Origin: CAZTVF01 sp964616985
Lineage (GTDB): Bacteria; Planctomycetota; Phycisphaerae; SM23-33
NCBI GenBank assembly: GCA_964616985.1
Contig: CAZTVF010000016.1
Location: 1-60,506, forward strand
Direction: 5' to 3'
Length of the DNA: 60,506 nucleotides
How positions within the stretch are numbered: position 1 is the first letter of the stretch; each line of letters starts with the position of its first letter. Below are positions 16,668 to 25,302 of the stretch, one piece after another. Both the position numbers and the translations under genes were made by a program. The notes below the pieces were generated by a model, which saw only the letters and a program-made list of their open reading frames with translations, had not been told where the DNA came from and searched no databases.

Positions 16668-17996
16668 TTGTTCCTTCAGCAACTGGCAGGTGGCCCCATC
16701 CTTCGATTTGTCACCAGCTTCGGCCGCAGCCCCGGACGTATCCTCGCCGCCATCCTTCTGGCCGGCTTTGCACTGCGCCTGGCGTGGATGCTGTATGCCC
16801 AGCCCGTGCCGGTCTCCGACTTCGCCGATTACTACACCCTCGCCGCAGTCATCCTTGACCACGGCCAGTACGGGCATCCGGCCCCAACCGCTCTTCGTCT
16901 GCCCGGCTGGCCGGCGGCGATGGCGATGCTCATGCTGGTCTCGCGGAGCGTCGCGTGGCTGTCGCTGGCGAACGTGGTGCTGTCCACCGCGGCCTGCGGA
17001 ATGGTGTACGTGCTGGCGACGCAGATGACGGGCCGGCGGCTGGCGGGGCTGCTTGCCGCAGGCGGCTGCGCGGTCTACCCCGCCTTCATCTTCTATAGTC
17101 CCGTGCTGGCATCGGAGCCGCTGTTCTCGGTGCTGCTGCTGGGGGCGCTGATCGCGATCATGCGGGCGAGGCGGTCGCGGCAGTGCTGGCGGCGCATGGC
17201 GTTGCTGGCGGGCATTCTGCTGGGCGCCGCTTGCCTGACACGAGGCGAGGCGCTGGTGCTGGCCCCCTTCCTGGCCGCCCTGCTGGTGCATCGCCGCGAC
17301 ACGAGCCCGCGCCGCGTCACCTTCGTGCCCGCACAGATCCTGCTGGTGACGCTGGTCGTGACGCTCCTGCCGTGGTACCTCCGCAATCTCAACACGATGG
17401 GCAGCGGCGTGGGGCTGACCACCAGCGCGGGCATCAACCTCTACTACGCGCACAACCCCGCCGCCTACGGCTACCAGGCCGAGAGCCAGACGCCGCTGGA
17501 CAACCCCGACGAGGTCGCCCGCCATCGCATCGGCTTCGAGGCCGCCTGCGAATACATCGGGCGATGCCCCTGGAGCGTGTGCCAGTCAGCCTTGCGTGGC
17601 ACGGCCGATCTTTACTCGCCCCCGAACTACTCGCTTTACTGGAGTACGCGGCTGGTCGACGGCGATCTTCATCGCCGGCCGCCCAAACCGCTGGCCCTGA
17701 TGTACCGAGCCGAGCAGTTGCTCCTGGCGGCGTGGTACGTGCTGGCGGGGCTGGCGGCGCTGTCGGTATTGACGATTCGGCGATGGGCGCCCGGGGGCGC
17801 GGCGTGCATCGCCCTGTGCCTGCTGGGCAATTGGGTGTGCAACGCGGTCATCACGTTCGGCTCGGCCCGCTACCGCTACCCGATCGACCACCTGCTCATC
17901 ATCGCGGGGGCAATGACGATCGTCGTCGGGGTTGAGTGGTGGCGGAAGCGCAGGGAACGGCGGGAAGACGACGCACCGCGAGCTTCAGAGACCTGA
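16668..17996 (+). CDS. GT-C fold membrane glycosyltransferase (GT39/ArnT-like)
   Basis: This 442-residue protein has around ten hydrophobic segments and a large extracytoplasmic loop. The first loop after helix 1 contains PVSDFADYY, matching the GT-C pattern in which acidic residues in loop 1 bind the polyprenyl-phosphate sugar or metal. Later segments (FYSPVLASEPLF, ACLTRGEALVLAPF, TLLPWYLRNLNTMG, TSAGINLYYAHNP) are typical of dolichyl-phosphate-mannose-type transferases of bacteria. In this frame the only start after the last stop is TTG 16668, without a good ribosome site, so the start is uncertain. The product probably glycosylates an envelope polymer or protein. It converges with the Mpo1-like gene downstream. 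Confidence 0.75.
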   Translation: MFLQQLAGGPILRFVTSFGRSPGRILAAILLAGFALRLAWMLYAQPVPVSDFADYYTLAAVILDHGQYGHPAPTALRLPGWPAAMAMLMLVSRSVAWLSLANVVLSTAACGMVYVLATQMTGRRLAGLLAAGGCAVYPAFIFYSPVLASEPLFSVLLLGALIAIMRARRSRQCWRRMALLAGILLGAACLTRGEALVLAPFLAALLVHRRDTSPRRVTFVPAQILLVTLVVTLLPWYLRNLNTMGSGVGLTTSAGINLYYAHNPAAYGYQAESQTPLDNPDEVARHRIGFEAACEYIGRCPWSVCQSALRGTADLYSPPNYSLYWSTRLVDGDLHRRPPKPLALMYRAEQLLLAAWYVLAGLAALSVLTIRRWAPGGAACIALCLLGNWVCNAVITFGSARYRYPIDHLLIIAGAMTIVVGVEWWRKRRERREDDAPRASET

Positions 17997-18026
17997 CTCA
18001 CGGATGACGGCCGCTCACGTCGAGCC

Positions 18027-18272
18027 TCACTCGGTCTTGCGCCCGAGGATCCTGCGAACGAGCATTTCCTCGCCCGACTGATTCCCCTCGATCATGTGGC
18101 CGATGAACTGCAGCGCGTACCCGGCCACGAAGAACGACCCCGCCAGCCACCACTGCTGCAGGATCAGCAGCACCGGGGCCACGAGGAAGCAGAACGGTAT
18201 CCCCAGCATGTGCAGCCAGAAGCTGGTGGGATTCATATGGCGTTTGCGCCAGTTGGCGATGGGCGTCCACAT
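18027..18272 (-). CDS. Small Mpo1-like (DUF962) membrane protein
   Basis: This 81-residue protein has two hydrophobic helices. The signature of the Mpo1/DUF962 family is partly kept: RRHMNPTSFWLHMLGIPF resembles the N-terminal H-NP-N-H-GIP pattern, and GYALQFIGHMIEGNQ matches the FiGH-E motif at the end of the second helix. The yeast member Mpo1 is an Fe(II) dioxygenase acting on 2-hydroxy fatty acids; bacterial members are mostly uncharacterised. It is shorter than usual, with only one hairpin. The gene starts 9 bp after the mlaE-like gene in the same direction, so the two probably form an envelope-lipid operon. Confidence 0.65.
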   Translation of the reverse strand: MWTPIANWRKRHMNPTSFWLHMLGIPFCFLVAPVLLILQQWWLAGSFFVAGYALQFIGHMIEGNQSGEEMLVRRILGRKTE

Positions 18273-18281
18273 ATTGAGTCC

Positions 18282-19094
18282 TTACATCATTCCCTTGCTC
18301 AGGGAGAACACTTCCTGGATGCTGTTGAGCAGCATGCCCAGGAACAGGTCCAGCATGAGGATGGCCAGGCAGCAGGCGACGAAGCTCTGGGTGCACGCCC
18401 GCCCGACGCCCGCGGCGCCGGCTGAGCAGCGAAAGCCTTTGAAGCAGCAGATCATGGCGATGGCCATGCCGAAGAACACGCTCTTGATGGGGCCGTAGAA
18501 GATGTCGAACGTGGCGATGCTCTGGCTGGCGTGTCGCCAGAACTCGCTGCCCGATGCCCCGTACACGTACACGCTGAAGAAGTACCCGCCCAGCACGCCC
18601 GTGAAGCTGCCGTAGATCACCAGCACCGGGATCAGCAGCGTGCACGCCAGCAGCCGCGGCACGACCAGCACGCGGATGGGGTCGGCCCCCATGGCACGCA
18701 TCGCGTCGATCTGCTCGGTCACCCGCATCGTGCCCAGTTCCGCCGTCAGGCCGCCGCCGACCCGCCCGGCCAGCAGCACCGCCGCCAAGATCGGCCCCAG
18801 TTCGCGAAGTGTGTTCTTGACGATGACCGCGCCGATCATGTCCAGCAGGCCCATCGACTTGAACTGCACCACCGTCTGCACGGCCAGCACGGCGCCCACG
18901 AACGCGCCGGTGATGATCACGACCGGCACGCTGGAGGCCCCGACCTCGTACAGCCGCGGCCAGATCAGCCGCAGGTCCTTGAACCAGCCGCCCGCGAACA
19001 TCCACGCCAGCGTCTGGCCGCAGAAGCGGCAGAAGACGCCGAACTCATCGACGCGGCGGATGCTCTCGCGGCCTACGTTGGCAACAATTCCCAT
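18282..19094 (-). CDS. mlaE: MlaE-type ABC transporter permease
   Basis: This 270-residue protein has about five membrane helices and the conserved MlaE core: VGASSVPVVIITGAFVGAV, then LRELGPILAAVLLAGRVG, and AELGTMRVTEQIDAMRAMGA, the coupling helix that contacts the MlaF ATPase. MlaE is the permease for phospholipid (or, in other lineages, sterol) transport between the membranes. No mlaF ATPase or mlaD MCE gene is adjacent, which is unusual; they may be elsewhere in the genome. It is transcribed with the Mpo1-like gene and is divergent from the rhamnosidase. Confidence 0.9.
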   Translation of the reverse strand: MGIVANVGRESIRRVDEFGVFCRFCGQTLAWMFAGGWFKDLRLIWPRLYEVGASSVPVVIITGAFVGAVLAVQTVVQFKSMGLLDMIGAVIVKNTLRELGPILAAVLLAGRVGGGLTAELGTMRVTEQIDAMRAMGADPIRVLVVPRLLACTLLIPVLVIYGSFTGVLGGYFFSVYVYGASGSEFWRHASQSIATFDIFYGPIKSVFFGMAIAMICCFKGFRCSAGAAGVGRACTQSFVACCLAILMLDLFLGMLLNSIQEVFSLSKGMM

Positions 19095-19307
19095 GATCCC
19101 CTTTTAGCCGCCTCACCGTCGCCGGTCAAGTCCAGCCCGGGCGTTCACCTCAGACGCAAGCACAAGAAGGCATGGGGAATCCAGGCGGCCGGGTATCGCT
19201 CGCTTTCTAGCGATGTTCATCCGCCTGGGAGCGAACATTGCCGAAACGGGAGCGAACTCTGACATTCTCTCATGCCGAGTTCCAGCGGTTGTGACGTCAC
19301 CCCCTCC

Positions 19308-19335
19308 TTGCGGACCGCCGGGGCCGCTGTACAAT
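19308..19335 (+). promoter_or_regulatory. Putative promoter of the rhamnosidase gene
   Basis: TTGCGG (19308-19313), a 16-bp spacer and TACAAT (19330-19335) precede the AAAGGAG ribosome site at 19342-19348. The implied leader is very short. Confidence 0.4.
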
Positions 19336-19354
19336 CGCGGCAAAGGAGCCTCGA

Positions 19355-22183
19355 ATGGCCATCAAGGCGAAGTGGATATGGCGGCGGCAGGAAGACTACC
19401 ACACCTACAACCAGACGATCCTCGCGAGGAAGGCCTTCCGCCTTGGCGCCGATGTGCGGGAGGCGAAGATGATCATCACGGCCGACAGCTTCTACCGGCT
19501 GTGCATCAACGGCGTCTGGGTGAACGATGGCCCCTGTCGCAGTTGGCCGGAGCATTTCCAGTATGACGAGATCGACGCGGCGGCCTACCTTCGCAAGGGC
19601 GACAATATGATCGAGGTCGTCGCACGCTACTTCGGCTGCGGCGATTTCCACCGCATCCCCCGCCAGGCGGGCCTGCTGGTGCAGTTGGAGGCGAAGCTCG
19701 CGGGCGGCAAGAGCGTGACGGTCATCTCGGACAAGACGTGGCAGGCGGCCGATGCCCCGCAGTGGGTGCCGCAGACGGCGAAGGTGAGCATTCAGCAGGA
19801 GCCGCAGGAACTCTACGACGCCCGCCTGGAGGGCGCTGCTCGGTTCGCGCCGGCGGCGGAGCTCTGCGAGGCGCGACGCGGGCCGTGGAAGGACCTGCAC
19901 CCGCGCGACGTGGCCTTGCTGACAAAGAAGCCCGTCTCGTTCAAGGCATTTGGCGGCGCCGCCGTCGTCGCCCCCGACCGCGACGTTGAGTTCATCATCC
20001 CCACGACCCGCCTGATGTACCCCGGGGCGGTCGAGGCCGGCATGAGCTTCGCCAGCGCCTGCGCGATCGCCACCGTGCTGCATCTGCCCAAGGCCCGAGC
20101 GCTGCGCGTCGATGCGCCGCAGTTGCGGGTGTTCATCGATGGCGTTCAGGCCAAGGACAACGCATTCACACTGGCGGCCGGCAAGCACATGCTGTTCGCC
20201 GTCGTCGCTCACCCGCTGGGGCACGACAAGGAGCGGTTCATCCGCTTCCTCGACACGCCCTCGCTGAAGCTGACCAACCCCATCGACCCCAAGGCCGATA
20301 GCCCCTGGTGCCTGGTGCCGTTCGACGAATTTCGCCTGGCCAACGATGACATGGCCTTTCCATGGTTCGGCAACAAGGGGCCCTTGGGCCCCTACCGCCA
20401 GCGATACGACGAGTGCATCCCCGGCTGGGCGGCCAAGGCCGCCGACCTGGAATCCTTCCGGGCCGCCTACGCGGCCGGCGCGATCGTGGCTGGGCCCGAA
20501 ACGATGCACCTGCGCGACGCGGGGCTGTGGCAGTTCCAGAATCGCCGCCAGATCGAAGGCGCCCTCACCCGCATCGACAATCCCGCGGCCTGCATGCACG
20601 ACACGCCCGAAATCACGACGGTCTACCCGACTAAGGCGGGCGATATTGAATTGATGTACGACCTCGGCGAGCAGGACATCGGCTACTTCAGCCTGGAACT
20701 CATCGCCGACGAAGGCGTGGCCGTCGATATCTACGCGCTGGAGTACATCACCCCCGCCGGCCGGCGACAAACGACGTGGGGCAATCGCAACGGCATGCGG
20801 TACATCACCCGCCAAGGGCTCAACCGCTTCGTCTCGCTCAAGCGCCGCAGCGGGCGGTACGTGTTCGTCACGCTGCGCGGCCTCCGTTCGCCGGTGCGCA
20901 TCCGCAAGATCGAGCTGATCGAATCCACCTACCCCGTCGAGTACGTCGGCAGCTTCCAGTGCAGCGACGCGCGGCTGGGCGACATCTGGGACATCTCGGC
21001 CCGCACGCTCAAGCTGTGCATGGAGGACACGCTGACGGACTGCCCGCTGTACGAGCAGACGCTGTGGGTGGGCGACGCGCGGAACGAGTCGGTGTTCGCC
21101 TACGGCACGTTCGGCGCGGTGGACCTGGCGAGACGATGCATCGAGCTGGCCGCCCAGTCGCTCGACCGCTACCCCATCGTCGGCTGCCAGCTGCCCTCCA
21201 GCTGGGACTGCCTGCTGCCCGCGTGGAGCTTCCTGTGGGGCATCTCCGTGTGGGACCATTATTTCTACACCGGCGACGCCAAGTGGCTCGCCCGCGCCTG
21301 GCCGCGTGTGATGCAGAACCTCCGCGGTGCCCGCGAGCTGACCAACGATCGCGGCCTGTTCGCCGGGCCCTTCTGGAACATGTTCGACTGGTCGGGGGCT
21401 GACCAGGATCACGATATCGTGCTGCACAACACGATGCTTGCCGTCGGGGCGGTCGATGCCGCCCGCCGCTGTGCGGCGGTGCTGGGCAAGGCCGGCGACG
21501 ACGCATGGCTGGCGGAATACCGCCGCCTGCTTTGCCGCGGGGCCGAATGCCTCTGGGACGGCCAGAAGAACGCGTATCGCGACAGCATCCACGCCGACGG
21601 CGCGATCAGCGAATCCACCTGCCAGCATACGAGCTTCCTTGCCGTGCTGTACGACATCGCCCAGGGCGCGACGGCGGAGCATGCGAAGCGTAATACGCTC
21701 GCCCCGCCGGCGGGCATGGTGCGCGTGGGCTCGCCCTTCGCGATCATGTATCTCTACGAGGCGTTGGAGAAGCTCGGCCGCGGCGATGCTATCCTGCAGT
21801 CGATCTACGACAGCTACCTGCCGATGCTGGAAGCGGGGGCCACGACGGTGTGGGAGACGTTCGCCAGTTCGACCTACAAGCCCGGCGATTTCCCGACGCG
21901 CAGCCACTGCCACGCGTGGTCCTCGGCCCCGCTGCACTTCCTGGGTCGCATCGTGCTGGGCGTGCGGCAGGCGGCAGCGGGCGGCGCAGAATACGCGATC
22001 AGCCCCCAGCCCAGCGGGCTGACATGGGCGAAGGGCGCCGTGGCCACCGTGCGGGGCGCGCTGGGGGTAAGCTGGCGCATCGATGGCAAGAAGCTCCTGG
22101 TCAAGACCTCCGCACCCGCCGGCGTACAGGTCCGCCTGGTGCCCAACGACGCAATGGGCGATCTGGAACTCGTCGCGGAGTGA
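19355..22183 (+). CDS. GH78 alpha-L-rhamnosidase, cytoplasmic
   Basis: The 942-residue protein lacks a signal peptide and has the multidomain layout of bacterial alpha-L-rhamnosidases. N-terminal beta domains start at WIWRR, a typical opening. An (alpha/alpha)6 barrel runs from about 530 to 840, followed by a C-terminal beta domain. The barrel entrance has DCPLYEQTLWVGDARN, with Asp562, Glu567 and Asp574 at positions of the conserved acidic residues. HCHAWSSAPLHFL near the end carries the conserved histidine region. The ATG at 19355 has a perfect AAAGGAG 6 nt upstream. It is a single-gene unit divergent from mlaE and ends before a very long palindrome. It would release rhamnose from imported oligosaccharides or glycosides. 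Confidence 0.9.
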   Translation: MAIKAKWIWRRQEDYHTYNQTILARKAFRLGADVREAKMIITADSFYRLCINGVWVNDGPCRSWPEHFQYDEIDAAAYLRKGDNMIEVVARYFGCGDFHRIPRQAGLLVQLEAKLAGGKSVTVISDKTWQAADAPQWVPQTAKVSIQQEPQELYDARLEGAARFAPAAELCEARRGPWKDLHPRDVALLTKKPVSFKAFGGAAVVAPDRDVEFIIPTTRLMYPGAVEAGMSFASACAIATVLHLPKARALRVDAPQLRVFIDGVQAKDNAFTLAAGKHMLFAVVAHPLGHDKERFIRFLDTPSLKLTNPIDPKADSPWCLVPFDEFRLANDDMAFPWFGNKGPLGPYRQRYDECIPGWAAKAADLESFRAAYAAGAIVAGPETMHLRDAGLWQFQNRRQIEGALTRIDNPAACMHDTPEITTVYPTKAGDIELMYDLGEQDIGYFSLELIADEGVAVDIYALEYITPAGRRQTTWGNRNGMRYITRQGLNRFVSLKRRSGRYVFVTLRGLRSPVRIRKIELIESTYPVEYVGSFQCSDARLGDIWDISARTLKLCMEDTLTDCPLYEQTLWVGDARNESVFAYGTFGAVDLARRCIELAAQSLDRYPIVGCQLPSSWDCLLPAWSFLWGISVWDHYFYTGDAKWLARAWPRVMQNLRGARELTNDRGLFAGPFWNMFDWSGADQDHDIVLHNTMLAVGAVDAARRCAAVLGKAGDDAWLAEYRRLLCRGAECLWDGQKNAYRDSIHADGAISESTCQHTSFLAVLYDIAQGATAEHAKRNTLAPPAGMVRVGSPFAIMYLYEALEKLGRGDAILQSIYDSYLPMLEAGATTVWETFASSTYKPGDFPTRSHCHAWSSAPLHFLGRIVLGVRQAAAGGAEYAISPQPSGLTWAKGAVATVRGALGVSWRIDGKKLLVKTSAPAGVQVRLVPNDAMGDLELVAE

Positions 22184-22232
22184 CAGCAGCGGCCGAAGGT
22201 GGCGGCCTTCCTGTGCTCTGTCTGTCGTGACC

Positions 22233-22329
22233 TGATGGGTGCCATGCCGAAGCGTCGCACTCTTTGCGACGCGCCGGCATGCCCGCCCGAGCATGCCGGC
22301 GCGAGTACGCTTCGGCATGGCACCCATCA
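22233..22329. repeat. Long nested palindrome, GGTGCCATGC family
   Basis: Outer arms of 23 bp (22233-22255 and 22307-22329) are perfect reverse complements. Inner arms of 12 bp (22271-22282 and 22291-22302) are perfect with an 8-base loop. A fragment of the other palindrome family (AAGGTGGCGGCCTTCC) lies just upstream, near 22195. The element occupies much of the gap between the rhamnosidase and the superoxide dismutase-like gene and is the longest perfect stem in the window. Confidence 0.85.
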
Positions 22330-22479
22330 GTTGAGGTGCGACAGTGCATAGCCCGCCGCCTCCGCCGCCTGGTGGCGGCGTTCCCTCACTTGAAGCCCCG
22401 GCCACGTCTGCACAGGTTTTTGTGCGTTCCCGAACCGCCGTTCGTACTACATTTGTAACCGTACTTCGGAGGATGCAGG

Positions 22480-23238
22480 ATGGCGCGGGAAGCTCATATC
22501 ACGGAGGGGGAAACAATCGGACCTCGTTCAGTGCTGGGGAGCGAGCAGAATGCCTCGCGTGCCTTCAGCACGGTCTCCCGCATGATCCTGCGGACCGTGG
22601 GTGAACTGGGGGCGATGGAGGGCCCGTCCTTCCAACTGCCCTGCCTGCCCTACAGCTTCCGGAGCCTGCGCCCGCAGTGCGAGGAGGCGCTGGTGGCCCA
22701 GCATTACTATGGCTATCACGCCCGTTGCGTCCGTGTGCTGAACATGCTCGTGCACAAGGCCCAGCATGAGGAGTGGCATGCCGGCGGGAACTCGGCGGCC
22801 GTGCTCTCGAGGATGATGATCTCTTACGGCAGCGAACACGCGCTGCACTGCCTGTTCTGGAATTCCCTGCGGCCGGGAGGGTCCGGCGTGCCGCATCCGC
22901 TGGCCGAGGCAATGACCGATCGATATGGTTCGGTGCAGGCGGCGATGTTCTACTTCGCATCGCTGTGCAAGACGGTGCAGCTTCGAGGCTGGGGGGTGCT
23001 GGCATACCAGCCGGCCCACGACCGCCTGGTGATGTTCCACACTGGCGAGATGGTGAACCTGATGTACTGGCCGGTGGTGCCCCTGCTGGTGTGCGACATG
23101 TGGGAACACGCCTACCACCTGCAGTACGAGCGCGACCCGTGCAAGTGGGTGGACAATATCATGACCCTGATCAACTGGGAATTCGTGGCGAATCGCTACG
23201 CCGCCGCCCGCACCACCGGCTATCGCATGTCGGGTTAG
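22480..23238 (+). CDS. Atypical Fe/Mn superoxide dismutase-like protein
   Basis: This 252-residue cytoplasmic protein aligns along its length with Fe/Mn superoxide dismutases, including the second dismutase in this window (42631-43377). The four metal ligands are kept: His75, His123, Asp206 and His210 (CLPYSF, LHCLFW, CDMWEHAYHLQY). Around the active site the canonical HHDKHHAAYV reads HYYGYHARCV, so the second-shell His becomes Tyr79 and the gateway Tyr becomes Cys83. The usual Asn-Gln/His outer-sphere pair is also missing. It may bind metal but have altered or no dismutase activity. An extra N-terminal 50 residues is unassigned. The ATG has GGAGG 7 nt upstream. It ends 1 bp from a convergent prepilin-like gene. 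Confidence 0.8.
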   Translation: MAREAHITEGETIGPRSVLGSEQNASRAFSTVSRMILRTVGELGAMEGPSFQLPCLPYSFRSLRPQCEEALVAQHYYGYHARCVRVLNMLVHKAQHEEWHAGGNSAAVLSRMMISYGSEHALHCLFWNSLRPGGSGVPHPLAEAMTDRYGSVQAAMFYFASLCKTVQLRGWGVLAYQPAHDRLVMFHTGEMVNLMYWPVVPLLVCDMWEHAYHLQYERDPCKWVDNIMTLINWEFVANRYAAARTTGYRMSG

Positions 23239-23239
23239 G

Positions 23240-24259
23240 TCAGGGGTTCTGCCAACTCGCCGGAGCCCAGTAGCCTTCTCCCCAGGGTTGCAGGAACTCG
23301 ACGTTATAGAGGATCGAGTCGAACGTGGGCCAGAACGCCCATGCCCCATCGCTCATGGCCGGGGTAAAAGGCGTGTAATCCTCGTACACCGGGTCGGCGT
23401 GGCCGGGCTGGCCTTCAATCTGGGCATCGCCCGCACGGTCGTTGCAGGGGTAGTAGTAGGGCAGACCTGCGGGCCTGCCATCGGGGTCAAGGGTGGTTTC
23501 GTCCCAGGTATCGTTGCCCGGAACGGTGAATCCTCCGAGCATCTTGTCCCACCGCCACACATTGAGATTCGCATAGTCCAGCAGCCGGATCACGCTGCCA
23601 TCAGAGCCGAGCACGTTCATGCTGGGCTCGCCGACGGCTCCGATGGTCAGGCCGATGTTGTGGGTGATGCCGGCGAACGTGCCGCCGTGGATGTCGATCT
23701 GCTGGAAATGGCCGACGAAGGGGGAGTAGTTACCGACGTTCTCCGCCATCATCATGCGAGCGGCAGGAAACAGCTTGTGCCATCGGCCGCCCCATCGTTG
23801 CGTGTAGTTGCACCAGATCTCGCCGGGGTCAATCGCCACTTGCTGGGCGGTCTTGAGCGACTTGTTGGCGTTATAGAGCCCGGATCTCTTGACGACATCC
23901 GCCCCAAGCACGCCCACGGTTCCAGGGCACACGAAGAGGCCCATGTTGTCGATCGCGTGCGCCTGCGCGAGGGATCCGAAGAAGAAACTCTTATTGTAGC
24001 TGCGTCCGACGCAGCCGCCCTGCCCGGTGGGCTTTCCGGGGTGGTATCGCCCGGGCGGCGGGATCATCCCCCCGTTGTCGCCCGCGTACACCACGAAGGC
24101 GTCGAACACGCCGTGCATGTTGGCCGCGCAGCTTGTCAGCAGCGCCAGCCGTCTGACCTTGAGCAGGCTGGGAACCAGCAGCCCCAGCAAGACAGCAATC
24201 AGCAGCATGACCACCAACAATTCGACCAGGGTGAAACCGCGTCTCATCGGGTTGCTCAT
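23240..24259 (-). CDS. Prepilin-like protein with type IV N-terminal methylation motif, copy 1
   Basis: The 339-residue product starts with MSNPMRRG then FTLVELLVV, the PilD-cleaved prepilin signature with Glu5 retained, and a hydrophobic helix. The long globular part is secreted and resembles the planctomycete H-X9-DG prepilin-processing family (SMNVLGSDGSV near the expected motif). ATG 24259 was preferred over upstream ATGs because it makes the protein the same length as its tandem paralog; ATG 24247 is also possible. The paralog at 24286-25302 lies 26 bp upstream. Such proteins are usually minor pseudopilins or secreted adaptor-like proteins; the role here is unknown. Confidence 0.8.
   Translation of the reverse strand: MSNPMRRGFTLVELLVVMLLIAVLLGLLVPSLLKVRRLALLTSCAANMHGVFDAFVVYAGDNGGMIPPPGRYHPGKPTGQGGCVGRSYNKSFFFGSLAQAHAIDNMGLFVCPGTVGVLGADVVKRSGLYNANKSLKTAQQVAIDPGEIWCNYTQRWGGRWHKLFPAARMMMAENVGNYSPFVGHFQQIDIHGGTFAGITHNIGLTIGAVGEPSMNVLGSDGSVIRLLDYANLNVWRWDKMLGGFTVPGNDTWDETTLDPDGRPAGLPYYYPCNDRAGDAQIEGQPGHADPVYEDYTPFTPAMSDGAWAFWPTFDSILYNVEFLQPWGEGYWAPASWQNP
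23442..23695. repeat. 254-bp tract identical to 24488-24741
   Basis: The two prepilin-like genes are base-for-base identical over 254 bp (offset 1,046) but diverged on both sides. This is the expected trace of recent gene conversion or unequal exchange between tandem copies. Confidence 0.9.
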
Positions 24260-24285
24260 CTTGCCGCCAGTCATTCGATGCATTT

Positions 24286-25302
24286 CTATGGGTTCTGCCA
24301 ATTCCCCGGCGACCAATAGCCGCTGTCCCAGGGCTGCAAGAACTCGACGTTATAGAGGATCGAGTCGAACGTGGGCCAGAACGCCCATGCCCCGTCGCTC
24401 ATGGCTTGGGGGTAGGGTGTGTAGTCTGCGTAGACGGGGTCCGCATGGCCAGGGCGCCCGACGATCTGCGCGTCACCCGCGCGGTCATTGCAGGGGTAGT
24501 AGTAGGGCAGACCTGCGGGCCTGCCATCGGGGTCAAGGGTGGTTTCGTCCCAGGTATCGTTGCCCGGAACGGTGAATCCTCCGAGCATCTTGTCCCACCG
24601 CCACACATTGAGATTCGCATAGTCCAGCAGCCGGATCACGCTGCCATCAGAGCCGAGCACGTTCATGCTGGGCTCGCCGACGGCTCCGATGGTCAGGCCG
24701 ATGTTGTGGGTGATGCCGGCGAACGTGCCGCCGTGGATGTCAATCTGCTGAAAATGGCCCGGGAAAGGCTCGTAGTTGCCGACGTTCTCCGCCACCATCA
24801 TGCGGGCGACGGGGAACAGCTTGTGCCATCGCCCGCTCCATCGCTGCGTGTAGTTGCACCAGATATCGTGCGGATCAGTCGCCACTTGCTGGGCGGTCTT
24901 GAGCGAATGGTCCGTGTTATAGAGCCCGGATCTCTTGACGACGTCCGCCGCAAGCACGCCAATGGTGCCAGGGCACACAAAGAGCCCCATGTTGTCCACC
25001 GAGTGCGTTGCCGCCAAGGCGCCGAAGAAGAAATTCATGTTGTTGCGGCGCCCGAGGCACCCTCCGCCGTTGTTTGCACCGCCGGGGTTATAGTGGGAGG
25101 CGTTGGGCAGCATCCCGCCGTTGTCCCCAGCGTACACCACCATCGCGTCGAAGATGCCATGCATGTTGGCCGCGCAGCTTGTCAGCAGCGCCAGCCGCCT
25201 GACCTTGAGCAGGCTGGGAACCAGCAGCCCCAGCAAGACAGCAATCAGCAGCATGACCACCAGCAACTCCACCAGCGTGAACCCATTTCTACGTGAACGC
25301 AT
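24286..25302 (-). CDS. Prepilin-like protein with type IV N-terminal methylation motif, copy 2
   Basis: This 338-residue protein begins MRSRRNG then FTLVELLVVML, a prepilin leader with Glu5 and a following hydrophobic helix. AGGAG lies 7 nt before ATG 25302. It is the paralog of the gene 26 bp downstream. The two differ in the middle (for example SHYNPGGANNGGG against GRYHPGKPTGQGG) but share an identical stretch of about 84 codons in the distal half. Four or more cysteines in the mature domain are conserved between copies. The duplicated pair is probably one transcription unit, read from the promoter near 25436-25464. Confidence 0.85.
   Translation of the reverse strand: MRSRRNGFTLVELLVVMLLIAVLLGLLVPSLLKVRRLALLTSCAANMHGIFDAMVVYAGDNGGMLPNASHYNPGGANNGGGCLGRRNNMNFFFGALAATHSVDNMGLFVCPGTIGVLAADVVKRSGLYNTDHSLKTAQQVATDPHDIWCNYTQRWSGRWHKLFPVARMMVAENVGNYEPFPGHFQQIDIHGGTFAGITHNIGLTIGAVGEPSMNVLGSDGSVIRLLDYANLNVWRWDKMLGGFTVPGNDTWDETTLDPDGRPAGLPYYYPCNDRAGDAQIVGRPGHADPVYADYTPYPQAMSDGAWAFWPTFDSILYNVEFLQPWDSGYWSPGNWQNP

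Noticed and set aside
16507..17028. 173-codon open frame ahead of the GT-C gene
   Set aside because: Overlaps the glycosyltransferase in another frame and becomes Arg/Ser-rich shadow sequence.
19217..22405. 1,062-codon antisense open frame over the rhamnosidase
   Set aside because: A shadow of a GC-rich gene: Arg/Ala/Gly/His-rich composition, while the sense strand is a clear GH78 enzyme.
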